DNA from: an uncultured Ruminococcus sp.
Lineage (GTDB): Bacteria > Bacillota > Clostridia > Oscillospirales > Ruminococcaceae
Direction: 5' to 3'
NCBI GenBank assembly: GCA_937902395.1
Contig: CALGTV010000058.1
Coordinates: 1-45,636, forward strand
Length of the DNA: 45,636 nt
Shown here: piece after piece, positions 16,553 to 25,479 of the stretch
How positions within the stretch are numbered: position 1 is the stretch's first letter
Layout of the letters: every line of letters begins with the position of its first letter
Notes under the pieces: model-generated
What the model was told of the DNA's origin: nothing
Database searches by the model: none
The model's input: the letters and a program-made list of their open reading frames with translations, nothing else
Position numbers and translations under genes: made by a program

Positions 16553-17387
16553 AATCAAGGAAATCCGCAAGTCTTTCGGAGAGAAAAAAGTCCTTGACGG
16601 TATCGGCTTGAATATCGAAAAAGGCGAAATATTCGGACTTTTAGCACCCTCTGGGGCAGGTAAAACTACCCTGATAAAAATTTTAACGGGACAGCTTGAA
16701 GCCGACAGCGGAAATGCCATTGTAAACGGTATAAATTCACGAAATCTTACAGGCAGGGAATGTCGGAAATTCGGCATAATGATGGATAATTTCGGATTGT
16801 ATGAGCGTCTCAGCTGTTTTGATAATCTCAAAATTTTTGCAGGAATTTACGGCATCAGCAAGGAGAGAATTTATGAAGTTCTTGAAGCTGTTGGGTTGGC
16901 AGATTCCGCAAAAAAAGCAGCTTCGGAACTTTCAAAGGGTATGAGCAGCCGTCTGCGGCTTGCGAGAGTACTGCTCCACAATCCCGAAATTCTGTTCCTT
17001 GACGAGCCTGCAAGCGGTCTTGACCCTGTCACAGCTGAGGAAATACAGTGTCTTATACTTGCAGAAAAGGCAAATGGCAAAACGATTTTCCTAACGACTC
17101 ACGATATGACTGAGGCAGAAAAGCTGTGTGATAATATCGCCCTGCTTGACTGCGGAAAAATCGTGGAATACGGCAATCCGAGAGAAATCTGCCGCCGATA
17201 CAATCACAAAAAAGCGCTGAAAATCCACTTAAAAAGCGGCGAAGATGTGGAACTGCCCCACAATGAACAATCCGCCGAAATTATAGCGGAAATGATGAAA
17301 AATGGCGGTCTGGAAACAATTCACACCTCCGAGCCAACCTTGAAAGATGTGTTTATGGAGCTTACGGGAAAGGAGCTTTCACAATGA
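16536..17387 (+). CDS. ABC transporter ATP-binding protein
   Basis: A 283-residue ABC ATPase of the drug or bacteriocin export type. Walker A is APSGAGKTT, with Ala in place of the first Gly of GxxxxGKT. The signature is LSKGMSSRLRLARVLL rather than LSGGQ. Walker B is EILFLDEP, with the D-loop ASGLDP and switch His in LTTHDM. A C-terminal extension of about 70 residues follows, as in BcrA-like proteins. The ATG at 16536 lies inside the DUF3021 gene; an in-frame GTG at 16527 is possible. It should pair with the permease encoded next, which overlaps it by four bases (ATGA). Confidence 0.9.
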   Translation: MGKAIEIKEIRKSFGEKKVLDGIGLNIEKGEIFGLLAPSGAGKTTLIKILTGQLEADSGNAIVNGINSRNLTGRECRKFGIMMDNFGLYERLSCFDNLKIFAGIYGISKERIYEVLEAVGLADSAKKAASELSKGMSSRLRLARVLLHNPEILFLDEPASGLDPVTAEEIQCLILAEKANGKTIFLTTHDMTEAEKLCDNIALLDCGKIVEYGNPREICRRYNHKKALKIHLKSGEDVELPHNEQSAEIIAEMMKNGGLETIHTSEPTLKDVFMELTGKELSQ

Positions 17388-18070
17388 GAAATATTTCAGT
17401 AGTTTTCCTGAAACAGTTAAAAGATACTCTCAAAAATAAAGCAGTGCTGATACAGTTTGTAATGTTTCCCCTTATGGCAGTAATTATGGAAAATGCTGTA
17501 AAAATTGATAATATGCCCCAAAAATTCTTTGTAAAGCTATTTTCGGTGATGTTTGTGGGAATGGCACCACTGACCTGCGTTTCATCTATAATATCAGAAG
17601 AAAAAGAAAAAAACACCCTTCGAGTGCTGATGATGAGCAATGTGAAACCCTTTGAGTATCTTTGTGGAATCGGTTTTTATGTGTGGCTTATGTGTATGGC
17701 TGGTACGGCGGTTTTCGCTATATGCGGTAAATTCAGTGAAAAAGAACTGGGTATATTTCTTCTTATAATGGCTGTGGGAATCGTACTTTCCGAACTCATA
17801 GGCGCTGTAATCGGTATTTTCAGCAGAAATCAGATGTCAGCCACATCGGTAACAGTACCCGTTATGATGATATTTTCTTTTTTGCCGATGATTTCGATGT
17901 TTAATAATAAAATAGAAAAAGTTGCAAATCTGACGTATACACAACATCTGAGCAACATCATAAACGGCTTAGGAAATTCTCCTGTAACTATGGAAAATAT
18001 CCTTGTTTTTGCTGTAAACTTTCTGTTGGCAACAGCGTTGTTTATATTTGCTTATAAAACCAATCACTGA
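17384..18070 (+). CDS. ABC-2 type permease
   Basis: A 228-residue membrane protein with six hydrophobic segments. It has the ABC-2 layout: an N-terminal helix (VLIQFVMFPLMAVIM), a conserved SIISEEKEKNTLRVLMMSNV coupling-helix region near residues 67-87, and helices to the C-terminus. It overlaps the ATPase gene by ATGA, showing coupled translation. Together they should form an exporter, possibly for an antimicrobial peptide or lipid-targeting compound; the substrate is unknown. Confidence 0.87.
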   Translation: MRNISVVFLKQLKDTLKNKAVLIQFVMFPLMAVIMENAVKIDNMPQKFFVKLFSVMFVGMAPLTCVSSIISEEKEKNTLRVLMMSNVKPFEYLCGIGFYVWLMCMAGTAVFAICGKFSEKELGIFLLIMAVGIVLSELIGAVIGIFSRNQMSATSVTVPVMMIFSFLPMISMFNNKIEKVANLTYTQHLSNIINGLGNSPVTMENILVFAVNFLLATALFIFAYKTNH

Positions 18071-18088
18071 AACAACGGTTTTTGCATT

Positions 18089-18218
18089 AAAAAAGGGCTG
18101 TAAAAAAGCTCCTAAAAAGTACTAAAAATTTAAAAATGGCACATCAAAAACTGCGAAATTGCGTAGTTTTGATGTGCCTATTTTTTCCATAAGAGACTTT
18201 TTTTACAGTCCCCTTTTT
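18089..18218. repeat. 130-bp imperfect palindrome containing a strong hairpin terminator
   Basis: The outer arms (AAAAAGGG..CTGTAAAAAA from 18090; its partner TTTTTTTACAGTCCCCTTTTT ending at 18218) are complementary with small bulges. Inside lies a second, near-perfect hairpin, 18138-18178. The region is AT-rich and has no coding potential. It could be a terminator array or a small non-autonomous inverted-repeat element (MITE-like). I found no second copy in this window. Confidence 0.6.
18138..18187 (+). terminator. Terminator of the LytTR/ABC operon
   Basis: GGCACATCAAAA pairs perfectly with TTTTGATGTGCC, with further inner pairing around AAATT, followed by TATTTTTTCC. It lies about 70 bases after the permease stop. 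By symmetry it might also act on minus-strand read-through from the dockerin gene. Confidence 0.85.
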
Positions 18219-18305
18219 ATATATTATGAATATATTTTTTGTAATTTCCTTATGTCATATATAATGTCCTGTAAAAATGTCCTGTTTATAATCAAAAGTT
18301 TGCAA

Positions 18306-21191
18306 TTAATCCCATGTGGGCTTCTGACCTGTTAATACTTTAGCGTAATACTGGAGAATTGCAGAAGCATCAGCAGCGTCAACAACATTGTCGTTTGTTA
18401 CATCGGCAGTTGTAGTTTCAACAGATGAGAGTTCAGCCTCGCCGCCAGTCTGAATGTTGGCATATTCAGCAAGAACCATTGAAGCGTCACCGGCATCTAC
18501 GGAATTATCTACATTTATATCGCCGTCAATCCAATAGAATGAACGCTCATACTTATCAGCATATTCGTGAACGGGAGAGCCGAAATGTCCGATAAGCTCA
18601 GTCTGTGCAGGAATTGTTGAAGCATTGTCATAAATCACACATTTTTTATTTCCGTGGAAGTTCAGATATTCAAGTTTATCGCAGCCACTGAAAGCGTCCA
18701 TATCAATGAATTCGATAGATTCATCAATATCAACAAATTCAAGATTTTCGCAGTAGCTGAATGCGTTTTTGCCGATGCTTGTAACGTTTCCGTAGAAGTA
18801 TACACTGGTAATCTTATCAGCGTATTCACCCCAAGGATTATCATCTGTATAATCGTCCATAGCGTCAAAGCCTGTGATATAGAGAATACCCTCGCTGTTG
18901 AGCTCCCATGTAAATTCTTCATTTAACATGCCTGTTGCGTCTGTTGTAGGAATAGCTTCAAATTCTCTATTATATTTTTCAGCATATTCCTGAGCGGTAG
19001 AGCCTTCATAGCCCCTGATTACAGCATTTTCAGGAATAGTTTCAGCGCTGTCTGCTATAATACAAACGCTGTTGTGAAAATAAATTTTTTCGACATTTTC
19101 GCACATTGCAAAGCAATTTTCGCTTAACGCAATTGCATCATCATCCGTGTTGAAGTCGTTGATGCAGATACTTGTAATTTTCTCTGCAAAGCTGTACCAA
19201 GGAGCAGCTGTGATATCTTCTGAGTAATTATCCATTTCTCCTGAACCACCTATGCCCAACATACCGTCGCTTGTCATATACCAGTATAAGCTTTCGCCGC
19301 ATGAACCTTCACTATCAATAAGTGTTATATCCTGAAAGTCACGCTCATATTTTTCGGCGTATTTATGGGCAGTTGAGCCTACATAACCCTCGATAGCTGT
19401 ATTATTATCGAAAACATCTTCGCTGTCTGCTATAATACAATCAGGATTTGCAATCGGAATAGCCCAAAGGCTGTAACAGCCCTTAAAAGCGCAATCTCTG
19501 ATTTCATTTATAGGAGATACATCACCGTAATGAGAATAACCATTCATTCTCTTGCAGCCTTCGTATGCATGAGCACCGATTACTGATGTAAAAGCGCCGG
19601 TTACAAGATTTTCACAGCCATAGAAAGCGTAGTCACCGATACTTGTGATTTTCTCTGACATACTTACAGTTCTTATCAGGGAAGTATACTCACTCCAAGG
19701 AGTTACACCGTCAAAGTCGGGCATATCGCCTTCACCGTCAAAGTATATAGCACCGTTATCAGTGAGCACCCATTCAATATTCTCGCCGAGTTTGCCGGAA
19801 GCTATAACGCCCTGTTCTAAATCGTCAATATCAGTCCATGCCTCAAACTCTCTGCCGTATTTGAGTGCGTATTTCTCAGCTGTTGAACCTGCATCCCCAC
19901 AAATCGCAGCATTTTCTGGGAATACATTGGGGCTGTCAGGAATTACGCAATAAGGGTCATTTATACATACCACAGAAGCATTTTTACAGGAAACGAGAGC
20001 ATTTTCACTTATATTAGCAGATGAGATAAATACACTAAATATATCATTTACATATTCAACCCATGGTGCATCTTCGGGATTTGCATAGTCATACATTTCA
20101 CCCTCGCCATAAATTGAAAGAGCACCGGTGTCATATATTTCCCATACAAGATTTTCGCCGCACGTTCCCTCGGCAATAGTAAGTGAAAAATCTGCGTAAT
20201 CCATATTATACTTTTCAGCATAATCAGCGGTTGTTGAGCCGGGATATCCACAAATTACGGAATTAGCATGGAATATGTCAGGGCTTTCAGCAAACACACA
20301 TTCAGGATTCATTATGCTTATAGTATAAGCATTTTCACAGGAAATAAAAGTGTTTTCTCCGATATAATCAACAGTTTCGCTTATTTCTACATATGAGACT
20401 TCACTTGCATATTCTGCCCATGGTACATCTTCGGGAGTTGTATAATCTGCCATTGATCCCTCACCAAAAATCATAAGGCTGCCTTCATTATATGCTTCCC
20501 ATGTGAGATTTTCACCGCAAATTCCCGATGCAATAACAATCGGTTCATCAATTTCCGGAGAATCACTGTCATCATTGTCAGTCAATGTTACAAACTCTTT
20601 GTTATATTTTTCAGCATAAGCCTGTGCTGTTGAACCTGCATATCCAAAAATTGTACTATTCTCGGGGAATACAAATTCACTAACCGCAATTACACATGAT
20701 GAATTGTGAATAGTAACACTGTTTAACTTGTCACATCCATAAAAAGCATAATCCTTTATTTCAATAGGTTCTTCATATAAGTAATAGTTAGTAATATTTT
20801 TGCAATTTTCGTAAGCATGTTCCCCGATTATAGTTGCACAAAACGCATAGTCAAGGTTTACACAGTCATAGAATGCATAATCACCGACATTTTTCACTTC
20901 TTTCGGTGCTTCAATTCTTTTAATCTGGTCTCTGTATTCAGCCCAAGGTACATCATCTGCACTTGCCCAATTATCCATTGCACCCTCACCGTCAATGTAG
21001 ATATAACCGTCATCATAGAGAGTCCATGTGAGCTTTTCACCGCATACACCCTCAGCAACAATTTCATTTGCCTCAGCCTCTACAGCATATGAAGCGAAGT
21101 TATTGTAAGGAACAGTTACCTCATTGAAAGGAACGGCTGTTGCAGTCATCATAGCTGCAAGGATAACGGATGTGAGTTTTTTGATTTTCAT
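18306..21191 (-). CDS. Secreted repeat protein (BspA-like leucine-rich type) with C-terminal dockerin
   Basis: A 961-residue exported protein. Signal peptide: KIKKLTSVILAAMMTATAVP. Six repeat units of about 115-165 residues follow. Each begins CGExLxW..Y..G.LxIxGEGxMxDY....PWxEY, then has leucine-rich BspA-like strands (SIGDYAFYGCENL), and ends with xxGSTAxxYAEKYxRxF. Residues about 887-961 form a dockerin: two calcium-binding segments (GDINVDNSVDAGDASMVL and DVTNDNVVDAADASAILQYY). It should be displayed through cohesin binding, as a cellulosome or cell-surface component; the ligand is unknown. I chose the ATG at 21191 (AAGGGGA site). An in-frame ATG at 21242 with an AAGGTG site would lengthen the signal peptide by 17 residues. 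Confidence 0.9.
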   Translation of the reverse strand: MKIKKLTSVILAAMMTATAVPFNEVTVPYNNFASYAVEAEANEIVAEGVCGEKLTWTLYDDGYIYIDGEGAMDNWASADDVPWAEYRDQIKRIEAPKEVKNVGDYAFYDCVNLDYAFCATIIGEHAYENCKNITNYYLYEEPIEIKDYAFYGCDKLNSVTIHNSSCVIAVSEFVFPENSTIFGYAGSTAQAYAEKYNKEFVTLTDNDDSDSPEIDEPIVIASGICGENLTWEAYNEGSLMIFGEGSMADYTTPEDVPWAEYASEVSYVEISETVDYIGENTFISCENAYTISIMNPECVFAESPDIFHANSVICGYPGSTTADYAEKYNMDYADFSLTIAEGTCGENLVWEIYDTGALSIYGEGEMYDYANPEDAPWVEYVNDIFSVFISSANISENALVSCKNASVVCINDPYCVIPDSPNVFPENAAICGDAGSTAEKYALKYGREFEAWTDIDDLEQGVIASGKLGENIEWVLTDNGAIYFDGEGDMPDFDGVTPWSEYTSLIRTVSMSEKITSIGDYAFYGCENLVTGAFTSVIGAHAYEGCKRMNGYSHYGDVSPINEIRDCAFKGCYSLWAIPIANPDCIIADSEDVFDNNTAIEGYVGSTAHKYAEKYERDFQDITLIDSEGSCGESLYWYMTSDGMLGIGGSGEMDNYSEDITAAPWYSFAEKITSICINDFNTDDDAIALSENCFAMCENVEKIYFHNSVCIIADSAETIPENAVIRGYEGSTAQEYAEKYNREFEAIPTTDATGMLNEEFTWELNSEGILYITGFDAMDDYTDDNPWGEYADKITSVYFYGNVTSIGKNAFSYCENLEFVDIDESIEFIDMDAFSGCDKLEYLNFHGNKKCVIYDNASTIPAQTELIGHFGSPVHEYADKYERSFYWIDGDINVDNSVDAGDASMVLAEYANIQTGGEAELSSVETTTADVTNDNVVDAADASAILQYYAKVLTGQKPTWD

Positions 21192-21220
21192 AATTTTTTC
21201 CCCTTTTATATTTTGTTTTG

Positions 21221-21440
21221 AGCGTTTTAAAACCGCTTTCATAAGTAATACACCTTAGGATTCAAAAAAGTTGCATACTTTTAAAAATTTTTTTGAGATA
21301 TAATACTTATATGCAGTTGTCTGCTAAATTTTAGAAATTGATTTAAGCGTTTTAAAACCGCTTTCATAAGTAATACACCTCAGGATTAAAAAAAGTTGCA
21401 TAAATTTTAAAAAAATTTTTTGAGATATAAAACCTATATA
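21221..21440 (-). repeat. Tandem 125-bp duplication in the leader of the dockerin gene
   Basis: Two copies, starting at 21221 and 21346 on the plus strand, share GCGTTTTAAAACCGCTTTCA and continue nearly unchanged for about 95 bases, with a few substitutions and one-base indels. Each copy, read on the minus strand, contains a ribosome site (AAGGTG or GAGGTG) and an ATG (21242 and 21367) followed by the codons for KAVLKR. The copies lie downstream of the promoter and so are transcribed. Confidence 0.85.
21281..21367 (-). CDS. Possible 28-residue upstream ORF in the dockerin-gene leader
   Basis: ATG at 21367 with a GAGGTG site 8 bases upstream. It encodes MKAVLKRLNQFLKFS and further residues, stopping with TAA at 21281. 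Its first seven codons match the in-frame extension of the main gene, because both belong to the duplicated 125-bp unit. It may be a regulatory leader peptide or a by-product of the duplication. Confidence 0.35.
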   Translation of the reverse strand: MKAVLKRLNQFLKFSRQLHISIISQKNF

Positions 21441-21464
21441 AATTCCTAATAAATCCTAATATTT

Positions 21465-21493
21465 ATAATATCATACCATTATATAAGTGTCAA
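21465..21493 (-). promoter_or_regulatory. Sigma-A promoter of the dockerin repeat-protein gene
   Basis: Minus strand TTGACA (21493-21488) and TATTAT (21470-21465), 17 bases apart. Transcription from near 21458 gives a leader of about 265 bases that includes both 125-bp repeats. Confidence 0.8.
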
Positions 21494-21569
21494 TAGGGTG
21501 TATATATATATTTTTCATATAAGACAAAAGACAGTATTTGGCAAGTCTTCGCTTTGTGCATATACAACA

Positions 21570-21604
21570 AAAATCCCCCTCAGATTGCTCCGAGAGGGAT
21601 TTAT
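21570..21604 (-). terminator. Terminator of nifJ
   Basis: On the minus strand AAATCCCTCTC pairs with GAGGGGGATTT (one G-U pair) and a T-run follows. It is about 70 bases after the nifJ stop. Confidence 0.88.
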
Positions 21605-21672
21605 AATAATCGTTACAGCATATTTTGCAATACCGCATATGGCTATGCAGCACCGCTATTCAACGTCTTAAA

Positions 21673-24600
21673 TTAGTCCTGTCCGTAGAGAGTTGTAAGA
21701 CGTGTAAGGTAATCGTATCTGTCCTTAGCGTTAGCAACAGCAGCGTCGAAGAGCTTCTCAGCGCGCTCAGGGTTAGCACGTGCAAGTGAGTTATAACGAA
21801 CCTCGCCCATGAGGAAGTTCTTGAACTCGTCTGTGTTAGGAGCCTTGGAATCAAGGATGAATGGGTTCTTACCCTCTTCCTTGAGTGCAGGGTTGTATCT
21901 GTAAAGGTGCCAGTAACCAGCCTCAACAGCCTTCTTCTCCTCAGCCTGAGCTGTAGCCATACCTGTCTTGATACCGTGGTTGATACAAGGAGCATAGCAG
22001 ATGATGATTGAAGGACCGTCATAAGCCTCAGCCTCAGCAAATGCCTTGATACACTGGTTCATGTTAGCACCCATAGCAACGTGTGCAACGTATACATAAC
22101 CGTAGCTCATTGCGATACCAGCAAGATCCTTCTTCTTAACAACCTTACCAGCAGCAGCGAACTGTGCAATAGCACCTGTAGGTGTGGACTTGGAAGCCTG
22201 TCCACCTGTATTTGAGTAAACCTCTGTATCGAATACGAGGATATTTACGTTCTTACCGGAAGCAATTACGTGGTCGAGACCGCCGAAACCGATATCGTAA
22301 GCCCAACCGTCACCACCGAGAATCCACTGTGACTTCTTGGAGAGATAGAGCTTCTCAGCAAGGATAGCCTTAGCGTCATCACAGCCGCAAGCCTCAAGAG
22401 CAGCAACGAGCTTATCTGTTGCTACGCTGTTAGCAGCACCGTCATTGTATGTCTCGAAGTACTCAGCGATAGCAGCCTTAACGTCTGCACACTCTGTCTT
22501 AGCCTCAAGAGCCTTAACCTTCTCAGTAACTCTTGCTCTGAGTGTCTCCTGAGCGAGGTACATACCGTAACCGAACTCAGCGTTATCCTCAAAGAGTGAG
22601 TTAGACCAAGCTGGACCTCTGCCCTGCTTGTTTACTGTGTAAGGAGTTGAAGGAGCAGAACCACCCCAGATTGAAGAACAACCTGTAGCGTTAGCAATCA
22701 TCATTCTGTCGCCGAAGAGCTGTGTAGCAAGCTTAGCGTAAGGTGTCTCACCACAACCAGCACAAGCACCTGAGAATTCGAGGAGTGGCTGTCTGAACTG
22801 TGAGCCCTTAACTGTGTCAGCCTTGAACTTAGCAGCAACCTCTGCCTTTTCGTCGATAGTTGTACCGTAAGCGAATACTTCCTGCTGATCCATCTGAGAA
22901 GCGATAGGCTTCATAACGAGAGCCTTCTCCTTAGCAGGACAAACGTTAGCACAAACGCCGCAGCCTGTACAGTCAAGTGTAGAAACAGTCATCATGTACT
23001 TGAGACCGTTCATAGCAGGCTTGAAGTCAACAATCTTAGCGTTAGCAGGAGCCTTAGCAGCCTCTTCCTCTGTAAGAGCAACAGGTCTGATTACAGCGTG
23101 AGGACAAACATAAGCACACTGGTTACACTGGATACAGTTCTCAGGAATCCACTCAGGAACATCTACAGCGATACCGCGCTTCTCGAATGCAGCAGAACCC
23201 TGTGGGAATGTACCGTCAGCCATGTCTACGAATGTAGAAACAGGGAGAGTATCACCCTTCTGAGCGTTACAAGGAATCTGAATCTTGTTTACGTAATCCT
23301 GGAGGTTCTTGTCCTCGCAAGTTACAGCAGCTACGCCCATCTGAGTATCAGCAGCGTCAGCCCATGAAGCAGGAACGTCAATCTTAACGATGTTCTGGTG
23401 ACCAGCGTCGATAGCATTCCAGTTCTTCTCAACGATATCCTGACCCTTCTTGCCGTAAGAAGCCTCAGCAGCAGCCTTCATGTAGCCAACTGCCTCCTCG
23501 AAAGGAATGATGTTAGCAAGCTTGAAGAAAGCAGACTGGAGGATAGTGTTGATACGTGTACCCATACCGGTTTCCTTACCAAGCTTTACACCGTCGATTG
23601 TGTAGAAGTTGATGTTGTTCTGAGCGATATATCTCTTAACCTGTCCGGGGAGGTTAGCGTCGAGCTCCTCAGGAGTCCAGATTGTGTTAAGGAGGAATGT
23701 ACCGCCGGGCTTGATATCAGAAACCATATCGTACTTGTCGATATAGCTCTGGTTGTGACAAGCTACGAAATCAGCCTTATTGATAAGGTATGTAGACTTG
23801 ATAGGTGTTTTACCGAAACGGAGGTGGGAAATAGTTACACCGCCGGACTTCTTTGAGTCATATGCAAAGTAAGCCTGTGCATAGAGGTCTGTGTGGTCGC
23901 CGATGATCTTGATAGAGTTCTTGTTAGCACCAACAGTACCGTCTGAACCGAGACCCCAGAACTTACAAGCTGTTGTGCCTGCAGGAGCAGAGTCAGGGTT
24001 AGCCTCGAGAGGAAGTGAAAGGTTAGTTACATCGTCCTCGATACCGATTGTGAATCTTGCCTTTGTCTCGTTCTTGAATACAGCAACGATCTGAGCAGGA
24101 ACTGTATCCTTAGAACCAAGACCGTAACGACCTGTGAAGATAGGAGTATCGTTGAACTTTGTACCCTTGAGAGCAGCTACTACGTCGAGGTAGAGAGGCT
24201 CGCCAAGTGAACCGGGCTCCTTAGTTCTGTCGAGAACAGAAATTCTCTTAACAGTTTCAGGAATAACTTCAACAAGCTTGTCTGCTACGAAAGGTCTGTA
24301 GAGACGAACCTTTACGAGACCATACTTACCGCCTGCAGCGTTGAGGTAATCGATTGTCTCTTCGATTGTCTCGTTTACTGAACCCATAGCGATGATGATA
24401 TGCTCAGCGTCAGCAGCACCGTAGTAGTTGAAGAGCTTATAATCAGTACCGATGAGGTCATTAACCTTGTTCATGTAATCCTCAACGATAGCTGGAAGAG
24501 CATCGTAGTACTTGTTGCAAGCCTCACGAGCCTGGAAGAAGATATCAGGGTTCTGAGCTGTACCACGGAGAACAGGAGCCTCTGGGTGAAGAGCCTGATC

Positions 24601-25218
24601 ACGGAATCTCTGTGCAGCATCCTTGTCGAGGAGAGAGTAGAGTGTCTCATCGTCCCATGTCTCGATCTTCTGGATTTCGTGTGATGTACGGAAACCGTCG
24701 AAGAAGTGGAGGAAAGGAACTCTTCCCTTGATTGTAGAAAGGTGAGCTACAGCACCGAGGTCCATAACTTCCTGAGCAGAACCGGAGCAAAGCATTGCAT
24801 AACCTGTCTGACGGCAAGCGTAAACGTCGGAGTGGTCACCGAAGATGTTAAGAGCGTGTGAAGATACGCAGCGAGCAGAAACGTGAATTACGTTAGGAAG
24901 AAGCTCACCTGCAATCTTGTACATATTGGGGATCATCAGAAGAAGACCCTGAGATGCAGTGTATGTAGTGGTGAGAGCACCAGCAGAAAGTGAACCGTGA
25001 ACTGTACCTGCAGCACCAGCCTCAGACTGCATTTCTGCAACTGTTACAGGCTGACCGAAAAGGTTCTTCTTGTCCTTTGCAGCCCAGCTGTCAGTAACCT
25101 CAGCCATAACGGAAGAGGGAGTGATAGGATAGATAGCAGCAACGTCAGTAAAGGGATATGACACCCAAGCAGCTGCGTTATTACCATCCATGGTTTTCAT
25201 TTTTCTTTTGATTGCCAT
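21673..25218 (-). CDS. nifJ: Pyruvate:ferredoxin (flavodoxin) oxidoreductase
   Basis: An 1181-residue single-chain enzyme that converts pyruvate and CoA to acetyl-CoA and CO2 and reduces ferredoxin, central to anaerobic fermentation. The N-terminal domain opens AAWVSYPFTDVAAIYPITPS. Two ferredoxin-type clusters are at about 690-750 (CIQCNQCAYVCPHA and CTGCGVCANVCPAK). The third cluster and thiamine-diphosphate region are seen in CAGCGETPYAKL, NATGCSSIWGGSAPSTPY and GGDGWAYDIGFGGLDHV. The length is typical. Codon use is strongly biased, as expected for a highly expressed gene, which also leaves long spurious frames on the other strand. It has a GGAGG site and its own promoter and terminator. 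Confidence 0.98.
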   Translation of the reverse strand: MAIKRKMKTMDGNNAAAWVSYPFTDVAAIYPITPSSVMAEVTDSWAAKDKKNLFGQPVTVAEMQSEAGAAGTVHGSLSAGALTTTYTASQGLLLMIPNMYKIAGELLPNVIHVSARCVSSHALNIFGDHSDVYACRQTGYAMLCSGSAQEVMDLGAVAHLSTIKGRVPFLHFFDGFRTSHEIQKIETWDDETLYSLLDKDAAQRFRDQALHPEAPVLRGTAQNPDIFFQAREACNKYYDALPAIVEDYMNKVNDLIGTDYKLFNYYGAADAEHIIIAMGSVNETIEETIDYLNAAGGKYGLVKVRLYRPFVADKLVEVIPETVKRISVLDRTKEPGSLGEPLYLDVVAALKGTKFNDTPIFTGRYGLGSKDTVPAQIVAVFKNETKARFTIGIEDDVTNLSLPLEANPDSAPAGTTACKFWGLGSDGTVGANKNSIKIIGDHTDLYAQAYFAYDSKKSGGVTISHLRFGKTPIKSTYLINKADFVACHNQSYIDKYDMVSDIKPGGTFLLNTIWTPEELDANLPGQVKRYIAQNNINFYTIDGVKLGKETGMGTRINTILQSAFFKLANIIPFEEAVGYMKAAAEASYGKKGQDIVEKNWNAIDAGHQNIVKIDVPASWADAADTQMGVAAVTCEDKNLQDYVNKIQIPCNAQKGDTLPVSTFVDMADGTFPQGSAAFEKRGIAVDVPEWIPENCIQCNQCAYVCPHAVIRPVALTEEEAAKAPANAKIVDFKPAMNGLKYMMTVSTLDCTGCGVCANVCPAKEKALVMKPIASQMDQQEVFAYGTTIDEKAEVAAKFKADTVKGSQFRQPLLEFSGACAGCGETPYAKLATQLFGDRMMIANATGCSSIWGGSAPSTPYTVNKQGRGPAWSNSLFEDNAEFGYGMYLAQETLRARVTEKVKALEAKTECADVKAAIAEYFETYNDGAANSVATDKLVAALEACGCDDAKAILAEKLYLSKKSQWILGGDGWAYDIGFGGLDHVIASGKNVNILVFDTEVYSNTGGQASKSTPTGAIAQFAAAGKVVKKKDLAGIAMSYGYVYVAHVAMGANMNQCIKAFAEAEAYDGPSIIICYAPCINHGIKTGMATAQAEEKKAVEAGYWHLYRYNPALKEEGKNPFILDSKAPNTDEFKNFLMGEVRYNSLARANPERAEKLFDAAVANAKDRYDYLTRLTTLYGQD

Positions 25219-25314
25219 TGGTAATGACCTCCATAAAAAATTTTTTCAGTTTTTTGCCTGTTAAAAATGTAACAAAGATGTTTCACTTTAACAAGGCTTA
25301 CAACTTCATATTTA

Positions 25315-25343
25315 ATTATAACACAAAGTAACCGCTTTGTAAA
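25315..25343 (-). promoter_or_regulatory. Promoter of nifJ with an inverted repeat in the spacer
   Basis: Minus strand TTTACA (25343-25338) and TATAAT (25320-25315), spacer 17. Most of the spacer, extending into the -35 box, is the inverted repeat ACAAAG-N6-CTTTGT (25323-25340), a plausible repressor site. The leader is about 90 bases long. Confidence 0.78.
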
Positions 25344-25479
25344 CAATTTTTTGGCTCAATAATTCCATTTATGTTAGTACAATAAAACAAATTTATTGAA
25401 AAATTTGGCTAATTCGCTGAATTTTAACAGCGATTAGTTGTAAAAAGTTACAAAGTGAGATTTTTTTTAGAAAAATCCC

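Larger units (their letters stand above)
21192..21672. other. Intergenic region between the dockerin gene and nifJ
   Basis: About 480 AT-rich bases. It contains the duplicated leader, the small upstream reading frame and promoter of the dockerin gene, then the terminator of nifJ. A 60-codon frame at 21471-21653 crosses the terminator and is not a gene. Confidence 0.6.

Noticed and set aside
21471..21653. A 60-codon frame with several cysteines before the dockerin gene
   Set aside because: It contains the nifJ terminator hairpin and has no ribosome site; the cysteine pattern looks accidental.
21673..25218. Several long reading frames on the plus strand and in other frames across nifJ (for example 23398-23856)
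   Set aside because: They arise from the strong codon bias of nifJ, lack ribosome sites and would be antisense to a certain gene.
25261..25300. AACAAAG...TTAACAAGG in the nifJ leader as a possible Rex site
   Set aside because: The halves do not form the TTGTGA/TCACAA-type palindrome with the right spacing.
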